NCBI GenBank assembly: GCA_900095095.1
Contig: FMBT01000357.1
Span: forward strand, 1-64,000
Origin: Fragilariopsis cylindrus CCMP1102
Lineage: Eukaryota > Bacillariophyta > Bacillariophyceae > Bacillariales > Bacillariaceae
Direction of reading: 5' to 3'
DNA length: 64,000 nucleotides
How positions within the stretch are numbered: the first letter of the stretch is position 1; the number at the start of each line of letters is the position of its first letter. A program made the translations under genes and the position numbers. Of this stretch, positions 45,131 to 56,463 are shown piece after piece. The notes beneath the pieces were generated by a model. It was not told the origin of the DNA and ran no database searches. It saw only the letters and a program-made list of their open reading frames with translations.

Positions 45131-46491
45131 GGTCGTCGTTTAGTTATTACATCATGGTCCTTTCTATTACAGCTTACTTATTTGTTTACTGTTGTGTGAA
45201 GGAGGCAGCACCGGTGTTGGTAACCGCATTCGTACAACAACGTGGTAGTAGTAGTGGTGGTGATACCACAGCAGGACGACGGCGCATAATTATTACTGAC
45301 GAATGGAATAAAAGGACGAGACCAACAACAAGTCCTATAATATCTCTAACCGCCAAACGAGAAGAAAAAAATAAAAATAAATTGTCTGACGAAGATAGTT
45401 CGTCGTCTACGTCGTCATCCTTTGTGAGACGGATTTTCGGTAACAAAGAAGAAAAGCCAAGAAAAACTATCAAAATTGATGATGATGATGAAGACAAATC
45501 AAGTATAGTGAAAAAGGTCGGGAATTATTTCAGTGAACGTCAGAGTAGAAAGGACGCGGAAGAACTAAGTCGAGAAGTGAAACGTCGTGAGGAGGAAAAA
45601 CAGCAACAACTTGAACGTGATGCCGAAGATCTTCGTTTAGTAGTCCAATTAAGAGAAGAAGAACGAAAAGTAAAAATTGCTGATTATCAAATGAAGTTGT
45701 CTATCGCAAAGTCGAAGAGGAGAGCTGATAAAATACAAAAACAAGTAGAAGTTCAAAAGGCTATGGATCAAATACGAAAGGAACGTCTGGAAATGAAAAA
45801 GAAAGAGAGAGAAAAGATTGACAATGACGTTGACGACGACAGCAATGATGAAAACGATGTATCTACTTCTGGACGTATCAGTAGCTATATAGGTGCTGCA
45901 CAAAAATATGTGTCGAGCTTCTTGGAACAAGGTAAGACAGAAGAATGGATCGTCGTTGCTCCAAAGACTCGGATATCACCAGGAGAAATCGTTCCAGTGA
46001 CTGCGGCGGGGATTGATCTGTTGTTGGTTGCTTCTAAGGATGGAGGATTGCATTGCGTTGCCAATTCATGTCCTCATTTGGGCACACCCCTGGAAGTTGG
46101 TACCCTAGAACGATTACCGATTGAATCGTCGACACCGACGATGTCAATAGATGGTCGTGGAGAGGACGCCGATGTGAAGATTATGAAAGATACGTCCTTT
46201 TTCAAAGAAAATGATATTGCTCGGATGTTAAAACAGGATGGATGCGAAGATTGTATTGTTTGTCCTTTGCACAAGACCGCTTTCGCTTTAGAGAGTGGAG
46301 AGGTTCGTGGCGAATGGTGTCCCTATCCACCAGTAATAGGTCCGATCACTGGTGCTTTAAAGCAACAGTCGAATCTTCCCATCTTCGATGTGCGAACGCG
46401 AAAAAAGAACATCGAAGTCAGATTGAATACTCCCGTCGAGATAAATTTCGACTTGTCGTCTTCGTCGGACTCTAGTAACAAAGATAGCTAG
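44959..46491 (+). CDS. Rieske [2Fe-2S] protein with coiled coil, probably plastid-targeted, 510 aa
   Basis: Single exon. The two Rieske half-motifs are CPHLG (Cys 371, His 373) and CPLHKTAF (Cys 435, His 438). Together they supply the 2 Cys and 2 His ligands of the cluster. The usual spacing between the halves is about 16-17 residues; here about 61 lie between them, including a separate Cys pair (CEDC). No mononuclear-iron oxygenase domain follows, so it is a Rieske ferredoxin-like electron carrier, not a full oxygenase. A hydrophobic signal (MVLSITAYLFVYCC, from Met 66) ends in VLVTAFVQQR, an ASAFAP-type junction. If the signal must be N-terminal, the real start is the ATG at 45154, after the poly-Asn tract. 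A long Lys/Glu coiled coil (about 190-285) precedes the Rieske domain. Confidence 0.82.
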
Positions 46492-46858
46492 CTACTAAAA
46501 TTCTGCATTTACAATAAATCTGGGGGGACAACAGCTATAGAGACGATACAATAATACTATTCCTACCTAGACTAGTAGTATGTACTGTGTTCTCTTATAG
46601 AAAGGAAGGAATAGAATACGATGACGAGATGTCCTTGTTTCGTTTTATGTGTGTTCTATATTCGACAATTTCTACATCCGTTCACTACTCCATGCTGGAG
46701 TGTGAACGCATTATTTGTCTTTCAAACTATTATTTATTTTACAGTGAACATATTATGCGTGTATGTATGTTATATTTTCTACAGATAGGATTTTCATAGT
46801 ACAACCAACTAATACAATATCTTCTTCCTTCCTCTTACTAAAAGTTGATTTTGCTTCT

Positions 46859-47824
46859 TCAGTAAAAAGGTAATTCAATTCCAGGTCGTTCCTTTCGAAG
46901 CATTAAGATATTAGATATTGAAAGATCACTTCGAAACCAACGTAAGTTTGGTGGAGCATTCCTAACAAACTTGATTAATGATTCTTGTGACAACTTTCCC
47001 TGACTTGGTGGGTAATATTTGGCATTTTGAATCGATATACGTTCCAGAGACTTGCAACATTGATGGAAGAGAAATATATCTGGATGATTAGTCAAGTCGG
47101 CGAGATGCTCTTTTTCGTAGCAAATGAAAGATGTATTGTCCATGTAGAGTTCCTTGAGATTATGGGAAGATCTCATCATAGTGGGATCGACTCCCACATT
47201 ATTATTGGAAGTTACTTTTTCCAACAGAGGACATTTCACTGAAAAGTATTGAAGGATGGAATTAATTTCATACATATTTGAAAGAGATGCTTCACGTAAT
47301 TTAGGCAACATGTGAGCAACTACTCGAAGTAGGGAGTAGCCTGAATAAGGTACTAGTTTAGATGAAGTCGTACATAACGACGTAATTCCTTCCATGTGTA
47401 CTATGTCGGTCGCATATGAAGTTCCTGAGAATACATTATCTTCGCTGCTAAATTTGTGTAGATCTTTTACCAGCATATGATGATAATTTCGGAATTTCTT
47501 CGCTGTCTTTCTATTCAATGAATGGGTGATCATATTTTTTACTAATGTTCTCGTTGAACCTCCTCCTTCTTGTTGCAATACACTAATTTCAAAAACTGGA
47601 ATAATCTTCCATTCTATACCTGTTCTTTCATTTTTACAAATCTCGTAAACTTGTTTCGAAACAAGTGTTAGATTCATTAATTCTTCTTGCGTCTTTCCTA
47701 AATGATTGAAGATATGTGCGAGAAGAGAGATCGGTAAATCCAGTAACGTTAATATTCCCTCATTATTGTCTCGTCGCATTTTCTTCTTCGGCCGCAACAA
47801 TGACGACGATGACGACGACGACAT
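46859..47824 (-). CDS. F-box-like leucine-rich protein, 321 aa
   Basis: The ATG at 47824 (MSSSSSSSLLRPKKK) is preferred; the frame is open to 48037, but that extension contains a GAAC tetranucleotide repeat and no domain. Residues about 20-70 hold an F-box-like segment (LLDLPISLLAHIFNHLGK, then LVSKQVYEIC). After it come weak leucine-rich repeats (LRVVAHMLPKLREASLSN, NLKELYMDN, CKSLERISIQN). F-box proteins recruit substrates to SCF ubiquitin ligases; whether this segment binds SKP1 is unproven. A broken relative lies at 4941-5503, which shows the family is duplicated locally. Confidence 0.7.
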   Translation of the reverse strand: MSSSSSSSLLRPKKKMRRDNNEGILTLLDLPISLLAHIFNHLGKTQEELMNLTLVSKQVYEICKNERTGIEWKIIPVFEISVLQQEGGGSTRTLVKNMITHSLNRKTAKKFRNYHHMLVKDLHKFSSEDNVFSGTSYATDIVHMEGITSLCTTSSKLVPYSGYSLLRVVAHMLPKLREASLSNMYEINSILQYFSVKCPLLEKVTSNNNVGVDPTMMRSSHNLKELYMDNTSFICYEKEHLADLTNHPDIFLFHQCCKSLERISIQNAKYYPPSQGKLSQESLIKFVRNAPPNLRWFRSDLSISNILMLRKERPGIELPFY

Positions 47825-47998
47825 CGTTATAGCTAGAGGAGGAGTGTACAGTACTAAAACGAGGATACAATTGGTACACCGCCAGCAAACAAGTCTAGCA
47901 AATATATCTAATTGTTGTAACCTTAAGGAATAGTAGAAGAATAACACAGCTTCTTTGTTACTTCGAAGTTGAAAACTGTATTCTCTTCGGCATTCTCG

Positions 47999-48025
47999 TT
48001 CGTTCGTTCGTTCGTTCGTTCGTTC
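47999..48025. repeat. TTCG tetranucleotide microsatellite
   Basis: About six TTCG units lie upstream of the F-box-like gene. On the minus strand they create the repeated ERTN residues of the doubtful N-terminal extension. Confidence 0.8.
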
Positions 48026-48279
48026 TTCTGATTTCAAGGATTGTCATTTTTTATTTATTTTTCGTTTTGAATTTGAAAATCTATTTAGTCCGTGATCAAA
48101 TCCAGTCCCGTTATTATAAAGAGCGCAGGACGGACGACGAGTGTTTCATGAAAATTTTATTTTTATTTTTTGTTGTCATAATTTTCAAAATGAAATAACA
48201 AACAATACTGTATGATATAACAAGGACAAAATGACAGTAGACAATCGACAACAGCAATAAGAATAAGAATAACAAGAAT

Positions 48280-49299
48280 ATGCGTCGAACAACAACAACA
48301 ACAACAATAATGAAAAATAAGGTCAAAAAGATTTGTTTATTCGGAACATCTGCTAATCCACCCACGGGGAAAGGTGGACATGTGGGTGTTGTGGAAGCTT
48401 TACTACAATTAAATGCCTTTGATGAAATTCATATAGTACCTGTCTATAATCATACCTTTCATTCCAAACGGAATCAATTAATTGGTTATAATCATCGTAT
48501 TGCGATGTGTGAATTAGCATTCCAGGAATTAATCAAAATGACAACAAGCATGAATACTCAAAATGAAAATAAAAAGAACGACGAGAACGAGAACAACAAC
48601 GACTGCGATGTATCATCATCGGCAACGACTTCAAAAACAAAAACAACAAAAGTTATTGTGTCTCGAGCTGAGGAAGATTCTTTCAATAGAATATGTTCAA
48701 TACTATCATCATCATCGAACAAAGATGGAGGAAGGATAACCGAAGAAGAAAAGTCAAACCTTCGTGTAGGAACAGCTGATTTATTAGAAATGTTAATAAC
48801 ACAAGAACAACAACAAATAGGTAATAATGGAGAAGAGAAAGAGGAAGATGTGCAAGTACAAGTGCATCATGCTACAGAATTTTCTTTTTGTTTGGGTGCT
48901 GATACGTTCATGGATTTAACTGATTGGAAATGGAAACGATCCAAGGATGTATTGAAATTATTAAATGGACGATTGGTGGTTGTCAATCGAAAGCAACATA
49001 CTCAACATAATCAACAACAACAACAAGAAGGGAATAGCAATAATAATAACCAACAGCAACAAGAACAAGAACAAAAGTTGATACTGTTATTACGTCAACG
49101 AATCGATTATATTAATACATCATTAAATGGTCAAGTTATATTATTAGACGTATCGACATTAGGAAATGTTTCATCATCTATGGCACGAAGTTTGTTGAGT
49201 AGTAGTAAAAATGGTGATACTATAAAGAATTTAAAAGATACGTTACCACTACCTGTAGTGGATTATATACGTAAACATGAATTGTATGGGTCAATTTAG
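48280..49299 (+). CDS. NadD/NMNAT-like nucleotidyltransferase, 339 aa
   Basis: Single exon. Members transfer AMP from ATP to nicotinate or nicotinamide mononucleotide, the last shared step of NAD synthesis. The N-terminal strand and HxGH-type loop are seen in ICLFGTSANPPTGKGGHVG; the first His is replaced by Thr, as in some members. Then FDEIHIVPVYNH and FHSKR (substrate contact), LRVGTADLLEML, FCLGADTFMDLTDWKW (the conserved GxD), and the C-terminal ISSTxxR equivalent NVSSSMARSLL. Low-complexity inserts (Asn/Glu and Gln) expand it beyond the usual 200-300 residues. No targeting sequence is obvious. Either the ATG at 48280 or the one ten codons on could be used. Confidence 0.78.
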   Translation: MRRTTTTTTIMKNKVKKICLFGTSANPPTGKGGHVGVVEALLQLNAFDEIHIVPVYNHTFHSKRNQLIGYNHRIAMCELAFQELIKMTTSMNTQNENKKNDENENNNDCDVSSSATTSKTKTTKVIVSRAEEDSFNRICSILSSSSNKDGGRITEEEKSNLRVGTADLLEMLITQEQQQIGNNGEEKEEDVQVQVHHATEFSFCLGADTFMDLTDWKWKRSKDVLKLLNGRLVVVNRKQHTQHNQQQQQEGNSNNNNQQQQEQEQKLILLLRQRIDYINTSLNGQVILLDVSTLGNVSSSMARSLLSSSKNGDTIKNLKDTLPLPVVDYIRKHELYGSI

Positions 49300-49468
49300 T
49301 ATTCAACTATGAATGAAAATTTGGAATGCATATAAAGTATAAGAATAGAATAGAATAGAATACTGTATAATGCAATGAATAAAAGAAAGAATATACCAAA
49401 CATGTATCTTATAATTTGGAACACTATTACATAAAACATACAGATAGCTCCCGCTTTATTCCATCTAG

Positions 49469-51544
49469 TTAGAAAGAATCAACGAAATTGTAATTGACAG
49501 CATCACGCTTCGAAGATCCATTTCCACTCGCAGATCCACCGTACGTACTTCCTACGGATACCTTATCTCTACCTTCAGAAGTGGATGCTGCACATTGTTT
49601 GCTAATAGAGCATCTTTGACTACAACAATCATAATTAGATTCACAAACTTCTCCACGCTTTTCGCAACTTAATGAAGGTGGTGTATCTGTGATAATGATT
49701 GCTGTTGTTACTACTACTGGTGTCATCGATGGAGGTGACGATGTTAACGAAGTAGTTTCCGTGGACGTAACTGTCACACTTGTTGTTACAATTTCTATTT
49801 CTACTTCCTCTTCCTCCTCCTCCACTTGTTCTCCCTCCCTACCATCCGGAACGGTAAATGTATAGGATTGGGTCGTTCCTTGACCAACTTGACCAGATTT
49901 TACTTCCTGTGGAGGCTCTGAGACAACGATCGTAAAGTCCGTGTTGCCAACAGCATTGTCCGATGACGACAACACCGATCCGTCCGTTATATTCAAGTTA
50001 TAGCTTTTACCAGGAATCAAACTTACAAGTTCCGTAAAGTCTGTAACAAAGTCTGTATCGGATGTATACGTGCCATGGATAGCAGACGCAACAAGTACAT
50101 TGGAGGTTGTTTCCGAAATAGTCCACGAAATATGTTCTGCAGTAGTTGAATCGAAGAGGAAAAGAATATAAACTGTTACGGAATCTAACTCTTCGACCCG
50201 TGAGGTTGTTGTAGTTACCCTCGTCGCGAAAGAAGTTGTACCGGAAAGAACACCACCAACCACGCCCGAGGACATAGTGGTGGTAGGCAGTGATATTTCT
50301 GTAGATTGAGCACATCTCATATACGAAGGTGGATTCATAGATTCTTCGCAAATCACACTTCGAATGAAATCGCTACCAACACTGACTAGACCAGCAACAT
50401 CAGGAAGGTCGGCAGATAGGCAACCGTTTCCCCATGTATTCACACCGAGGAGTAGTCGTGAGTTGGTTGTTTTCGAAATCCAAAGGATAGGCCCACCAAG
50501 TTCCCCAGGTTGACACAATGCTGCTGCTGCATAAGATAGAGAAGAAGATGAGGAAGATGATGATGATAATTGATTATCATTACGACGTTCTATGCAAAAA
50601 CTGTCATCAGCAAAAACTCCCTCGTATGTAGATGCAGTATCCGTTTGTTCCATACATTTCTCCTTGCCGACATAACCCAATTTCCAGTCCCCCCACTGGT
50701 TGTTAACCACGGTATTATCCTTCACACCATTACTGTATCGTGTGGATTGACGATAATTGAATCCCAACAATGATTGACCTTCTTGTAAAATTGGAACAGG
50801 CCACCTCGATGGATAACTTGTAGTAGCAATATCATTCAATACTAATTGTACAAACATATTCTCTCCTGTCATAGATGACGAAAGTGGTGATTCGACCGAA
50901 GCCGCAAGCTGAACTAGCATTATATTGTGAATTCGGCTTTGTCTGTTATATCCTGGGTGAGGTAAGGTCGTCAAAATTTCAATCGTTGCACCAGTGTTTT
51001 CTTCCTGCAATAATACTGTCCCATCCTGAAAACGGACATAACTCAAGATTCTATAAAATTGAGACAAAGAAAATCATATGATGTACGAAATGCAATATGA
51101 GCGAGAATCCTCTTTTATGAGAACAATATGAAGTTGTACAAGTGATGATGATGTCTGATCAAGGTAAAGTATGAAAACTCTACAATAATCTATCTAATTG
51201 ACGTACCCCTCATCCTGACAACTCGCTGCCGTCAAAATCATATCTGTTGCTACCAAAGTGCCCCCGCAAACATGGTTGTATGAAGCGTCCATTAATGAGA
51301 CCAGAAATGGCAACTTGAGATCTTCGTTGGAATCATCTTCTTTCGTCTCTATGAGATGCCTACTAGAAATGGCAGTCGAACTAGCAGCAGTCCTCCCCCT
51401 CCTTCCCCTGATTAAAGGTTGTGATATTTCTTTATTAAAGCTATTTCCTCGTCGCAGAAGAATATTCTTCTCCTTTGTCGCAGTAATTCCAGTCAGGGTA
51501 AGATGCGAAACAATAATGAGCCAAGTCCTCGGTACAAGTACCAT
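49469..51544 (-). CDS. S1 protease homologue with all three catalytic residues replaced
   Basis: Exons 51544-51207 and 51050-49469 are joined across a 156-bp intron (GTACGT..TATAG), giving 639 aa. The S1 fold is recognisable (CGGTLVATDMILTAASC, HPGYN, NIMLVQL, GELGGPILW, NTWGNGC). However, the active-site His is Ser (TAASC), the Asp is Asn (HNIMLVQL in place of NDIALFEL) and the Ser is Leu (GELGG in place of GDSGG). The activation motif IIGG is also absent. After it come one beta-sandwich-like module (AEHISWTISE), an acidic/Thr linker, the six-Cys knot (CEKRGEVC, then YDCCSQRC) and a GRDKVS tail. The frame is intact, so this is a pseudoprotease under constraint rather than a dead gene. The first intron is phase 2 and close after the Cys that follows the His site, as in the protease at 31.6-34.3 kb. 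Confidence 0.85.
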
Positions 51545-52782
51545 CGTGCTTAGTTACTTGTAGTATTTGTTTTGAATTACTATTAAAATTGTGCTTTCTT
51601 TGACAGCATGTCCATTTTTTTGACACCGAGCATCAATTTAAACGTGAAGTGTTCTCTGAAAAGGGTGAAGAAAATCCCGCGTATTGCGTTGAGAAACTGA
51701 AGAATACAAATATAATAAAAAGCAACAAAAAGCAGAAATGAAATTTAGAAATTTATCAACCTCGGCGTTGAGTAGGTTTTGATCGACAAAAAATGAGCCA
51801 ATCGTAAAATCAGTATCGAACGTTAGTACCTTACTATAGCTAAACAAATCGCATGTGTGAATGGATTGTTCTTCGCTTCTTTCAGGCGCCATAACCATAG
51901 ACGGGCTCTATTACCCTACACCACACCCCGAAATTAGCAGTGTGGTTGGGTAGGTAAAGTTAATTTTATCATTAGATTGTTAGAATGGGCTACATTGCCA
52001 ACAGTATATTTGGTGTAACAGGAGTCATTCCTAACTGATCGATTGAGTATAAATTCAACATCTAATGTATGTACATCCATATTATTATTGTAAAGATAAC
52101 TTAGCAGATGAAGATAGTAACAATGAAGACATCCAACATCCCTGGAGATATTTGCTTTAGAGGATCCATTTACACTGTTAAAAGAAAAGAAGTAGAAGGA
52201 TCTATCATATCTAGATGCATACTTACTTTCTATGGTCTAGTTAGTATTCAATAGATTAGAGTCATAAATGCAACTCGCATAGAATTGGAAAGTAACACGA
52301 ACTTAAAATACGGTCCATGGAATTCATAAAGAATATCAGTAGCATGCACATCACAGAACACAACAACAAATCAATAGAAACAAGAAAAGGTAAATTGACA
52401 TCAACATAGTGGCAGCGCATCACAAATCGCAATACCAAAGGAAGGAGTGACTCAACCCTACAAAAGTAACAATCCCCAAGTTGTAGGAATTTATACATAT
52501 AGTGCAGAACTGTAGAAGGAGACAAAGACCCTACCACAGTGCTCCTGTACTATTCTACTGTAGTGTATCCAAAATAGATGATGGACCAAATACTAGTAAC
52601 AGAGAAGAAATACGCTTTTGGGTTCGTAAGTGAGTGAGTCGAATGAGTCGAATCGAGTCAGTAGAAGCTTTATTTTATATATTTTATTTTCCACATTTCA
52701 AATCTCAAAATATTATATATCTGTAATAAACGGAGGACAGGAGAGGAAGTCGACTCGAGTCGATTAGTATAGCTGCATAACA
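51545..52782. other. Intergenic region without convincing gene
   Basis: Two minus-strand frames of 86-91 codons (51638-51898 and 52262-52537) have no recognisable content. GAGTCGAAT-type short repeats lie near 52632-52658. Confidence 0.45.
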
Positions 52783-54087
52783 ATGGTATTAGGTCAACGT
52801 CAACAACGTCACCAACGACAATTACAGGAAGCGTTATTACTAACGGCCGATAATAACGACGATGATATGCATAACGATTATGATAACGAGAACGAGAACA
52901 TGAATAAGAATAAGAATCAGCATCATTGTTATGGTGCTCCACGAACTACAATAAAATTTATCACTGCTATTTTTGTAGTTATTGGACTATTCTGTTTATC
53001 GTTATCCTCGAAGTCAGCACTATCATCGTCGAATAATAATAATAAGTCGTCACTACTACACGTTGCAAATCATCATCTTGATGAAAATACTTCTAGTAAT
53101 GAACGTCGTACAAGAAGTAGTAGTCGTAATAATAATAACGAAGATCAACAGCAACAGCAACAGCAATCCCAATCATCAGTATCATTATTATATAATTCAC
53201 CAAATGAAATACCAATGAATATAATAAATAAATTAGATGTTATATTAGTATTAGGTGGTGGTAAACCAAAATCAATTCATCATCCACCGTTATATGTTGA
53301 AAAACGTTGTGACGATGCAATTGAAATTTTATCAAGAAGAAGAAGAAGAAGGACAGGAAAAACAAGTGGCGATATATCAAGTAATAGAAGAAGAAATACC
53401 ACTACTACTAATAATAATGAGCTCGCTATACTATGTTTATCAGCTGGTACAGCACATTTATCACAATTATTATCACTTGATGGGTTACCAATTTGGGAAA
53501 GTACTGCATGTGCTTCCTATATATTATCTAAAATGAAAGAATCAGAAGAAGTAGAAGAAGATAATTCAAATTGGAATTCAAATTATCCACCAGAGATATA
53601 TGTGGAAACAACATCCTATGATACAATTGGGAATGCATTTTATGCAAGAACGTCACATACTGATATAATGAAGAATTGGAATACTCTGTTGATAATCACA
53701 AATGAATTCCATATGGAACGGACACAAAAAATATTTAATTGGATCTATTCTCTTGACAACAACGACGACGAAGGCAGCAGCAGTACTAATTATGAATTAT
53801 ATTTTCTACAATCACCAAATATTGGTTTATCCTCGGAAGCAATTACAGCAAGAAAACAACGTGAACATCAAAGTTCAATCTATATTGATCAACTCGTCCA
53901 AGAAAAAACTACATTGCAACAAGTATATCAATTTTTAACAAAGGATCATTCATTGTATACAGCTCAATATTTGATTGATCGTGGTTCTCAGCAAGAGCAG
54001 CAGCAGCAGTCTGAAAACAAACTGGATTCAGAAGAAGAAGAAGAAGATGTTGTTAAAGATAATGTCAAATTAAGTTATGGAATGTGA
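52783..54087 (+). CDS. DUF218 (YdcF-like) protein with N-terminal membrane anchor, 434 aa
   Basis: Single exon. A single membrane helix at about residues 48-66 (FITAIFVVIGLFCLSL) precedes a disordered Asn/Gln stretch. The domain starts with LDVILVLGGGKPKS, then a helix with RCDDAIEIL, LAILCLSAGTAHL, a WESTACASYIL segment matching the conserved Glu of the family, and EIYVETTSYDTIGNAFYART, then LLIITNEFHMERT. This order (GGG, SxGxx, E, DTxxNA, sxxyHxxR) is that of DUF218. Some bacterial members act in cell-envelope or vancomycin-tolerance functions, and SanA and YdcF are relatives. The role in algae is unknown. The C-terminus is Gln/Glu-rich. Confidence 0.78.
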   Translation: MVLGQRQQRHQRQLQEALLLTADNNDDDMHNDYDNENENMNKNKNQHHCYGAPRTTIKFITAIFVVIGLFCLSLSSKSALSSSNNNNKSSLLHVANHHLDENTSSNERRTRSSSRNNNNEDQQQQQQQSQSSVSLLYNSPNEIPMNIINKLDVILVLGGGKPKSIHHPPLYVEKRCDDAIEILSRRRRRRTGKTSGDISSNRRRNTTTTNNNELAILCLSAGTAHLSQLLSLDGLPIWESTACASYILSKMKESEEVEEDNSNWNSNYPPEIYVETTSYDTIGNAFYARTSHTDIMKNWNTLLIITNEFHMERTQKIFNWIYSLDNNDDEGSSSTNYELYFLQSPNIGLSSEAITARKQREHQSSIYIDQLVQEKTTLQQVYQFLTKDHSLYTAQYLIDRGSQQEQQQQSENKLDSEEEEEDVVKDNVKLSYGM

Positions 54088-54179
54088 TGCAATGGATTAT
54101 TAGTTTAGTTCAAGCTTAGTTTAGTTTAAGCTAGTAAATTCCTTAGATACAGTAGATACAGGGACTACGTTTTCTTTTT

Positions 54180-54293
54180 TCACAGAGAAAAATCTATAGC
54201 TATTGATATTTTAAGGTAAGATTTACAATTCTTTCCACCCTTTTTGAAATTAGGATCATTTTCACAATCAATTGCTGCAGCAGGTGCTTTCAT
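54180..54293 (-). pseudogene. Fragment with a C..D..F..C motif (37 codons)
   Basis: A short frame reads IDCENDPNFKKGGKNCKSYL, which recalls a small Cys module common in secreted diatom proteins. No upstream exon or signal peptide was found, so it is either a leftover of a larger gene or chance. Confidence 0.25.
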
Positions 54294-54501
54294 CGTTGGG
54301 ATATTCTTGTTCTTATTGCTTGGTTCCAAAGCACGATGACGAATCTCATTCGCCTTCGAGGCTAAATAACTTCATTACATATGTGTATGTTCTTGTTGTT
54401 GGTGCATACTAAAAAGTAGGTACAGTGCAGGTAAATTTTGCTGTTCGATTGATTGAGTAAATAATATGAGGAAGAGGCCATTATTATTGGTAGTACTTTT
54501 A

Positions 54502-55335
54502 TTATTTTTTGTTGCTGCTATTGTTGTTGTTCGGAATAATATGGTAATATTCGTTAGCAAGTTTCAAAAGTTTTAAATCATCTCCTCGTTTTGCAAATAA
54601 TTGTATACCAATAGGTAAACATATTTTGTTATTATAATATTTGTCGTTCCCATCACTACTACTACTACCAAACTCGGATGGTGATGATGATGATAGTGGT
54701 GCAGGAATGGTCATACAGGGTAAACCACCAAAGCTAACAGGTACGCTCACCTCCATCCAACGATGGTACGTGTCCATAGTACGACCATTAATTGTCGTCG
54801 GGTACCGTTCCTCAATTGGAAAGGGATAAACTTGTGCACTAGGTAAAGCCAATACATCAAAGTCATTAAACATTTCTTCCAGCCATTCTGTATATTCTCC
54901 ATGTACCTCTTTCGCCTTGTTCATTTCACTAGTAGTAATCGATTGTCCCATTTTGAGTTCCCAGAGTAATTCTTCTTTCACTCCTCCTCCTTCCTTGTTG
55001 TTCAATATACTTTCTATATCAAAATCTTTCGAAAAGTGTTCATATCTGGAAGCGAAACGAACTGTATTGTAACCATCCCAAAGTTTCTCAAATGAAAAAA
55101 GAAGAGGTCGTTGTTGCGATGCTGATCGTTTGTTCTTGTTATCATCTACGTTGCTCACCATAATAGTATCACTACTTATGTTGTTGTTGTTGTTGTTAGA
55201 AACAAAACTCCATTGTTCTAATGCTGCCCGACACCTGCTCAAAATACCATCTTCAAAAGGCAAATGACCCTGCCAATCTCCCAACCATCCAATTCTAGTA
55301 GTCGTTTCCATTGTTGTCGTATTTTCAGTTGGTTG

Positions 55336-55374
<39 letters not shown>

Positions 55375-56463
55375 TTGTTGTTTTGACGACGACAACGACG
55401 AACAAACGGTAGTATTATTATTATTAGTATCATCCAAAAGAAGAGACATTGCATTGAATCGTTCGGTGTTACCCACCATAGTCTGTAACAACAGGGCACA
55501 ATCCAATGGTGTTCGTGCCATCGGTCCTGGTGTACTCTCTGGATAAGGAAGGATCGATGACGCGGAAATCATCGGTATCGACGAGGATACCGCTGCAGTG
55601 TTTGTGTTCGTTGTTGTCGTTGTTGTTGTCGTTGTCGTTGTCGTTGTTGGGATTAATCCGGATGTTGGTCGAAGACTATAGATATTATTCCAACCAGCTG
55701 GATTTCTTACACTACCCATATTATCTGTACCGTCTGCAATAGCAAGCATCTTCGTGGATATTGCCACTGCAGCACCACCAGAACTACCACCAGCACTGAG
55801 ACGACGAAGACTGGTATCGGCGAATGGATTTACTGTATCTCCCCATCTATCATTATAGGTATTCGAACCTACACCATATTCTGGTACATTTGTTTTACCA
55901 ATTATAATAACACCAGCATTGATCAGATGTTCCACGTAGAGATCATTGGTACGAGCTGGAGCTGTGAATGAGGATAAAGGAGAACTACCATTCGTTGTTG
56001 GAAGTCCTTTTGCATTAGAGAGGTCTTTAATTGCAATTGGTATACCATGCAGCCAACCTAAAGTTTTTGTTGGAGGATGGTAGTGGCGACTGATACTATC
56101 ATTATCGTTATCACATTGCTGTTGTTGTTGTTGATGTTGCAATAGTAAGGCTTGATCATATTCTTTTGCTTGTTCCAATAACTCATTTCGATTCCGTAAC
56201 AAGATAATAGCATTATAGTTAGGATTAATTTTATCAATATGATCTAATGTAATTTTCATTAATGTTTCACATGTTATTCTTCTTCGTGGTTGTTTTTCCT
56301 GTTGTTGTATTGCATTGGATAATGCAAATGCATCCATCGACAATATTTCTTCCGGAGATAGTGATGACAACGACCACAATGATGATGAGAATGATGACGA
56401 TGATGACGGAACAGCGGTAGTGCCGCCCATCGTTGTTGTCGACGACGACGTCGTTTTCTTCAT
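54502..56463 (-). CDS. Amidase-signature family hydrolase, 653 aa
   Basis: Single exon. It hydrolyses amide bonds with a Ser-cisSer-Lys triad. Seen: the catalytic Lys in LHGIPIAIKDL (about residue 145), the Gly/Ser signature SAGGSSGGAAVAI (about 227-239), which holds the cis-Ser, and DNMGSVRNPAGW (about 250-262), with the nucleophile Ser one turn later as in other members. The C-terminal half has YTEWLEEMFNDFDVLALPS and PVSFGGLPCMTIP, family hallmarks. Inserts of Thr and of about 16 Gln (a CAG run near 55338-55380) expand it beyond the usual 450-600 residues. No signal peptide is seen. The substrate (fatty amide, indole acetamide or other) cannot be told. Confidence 0.85.

Noticed and set aside
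46859-48037. The longer start of the F-box-like gene at 48037
   Set aside because: The added 71 residues come from a TTCG microsatellite and a hydrophobic stretch without conservation; the ATG at 47824 precedes the domain directly.
52262-52537. 91-aa minus-strand hydrophobic frame
   Set aside because: Scattered Leu/Cys content, no recognisable pattern and no neighbouring exons.
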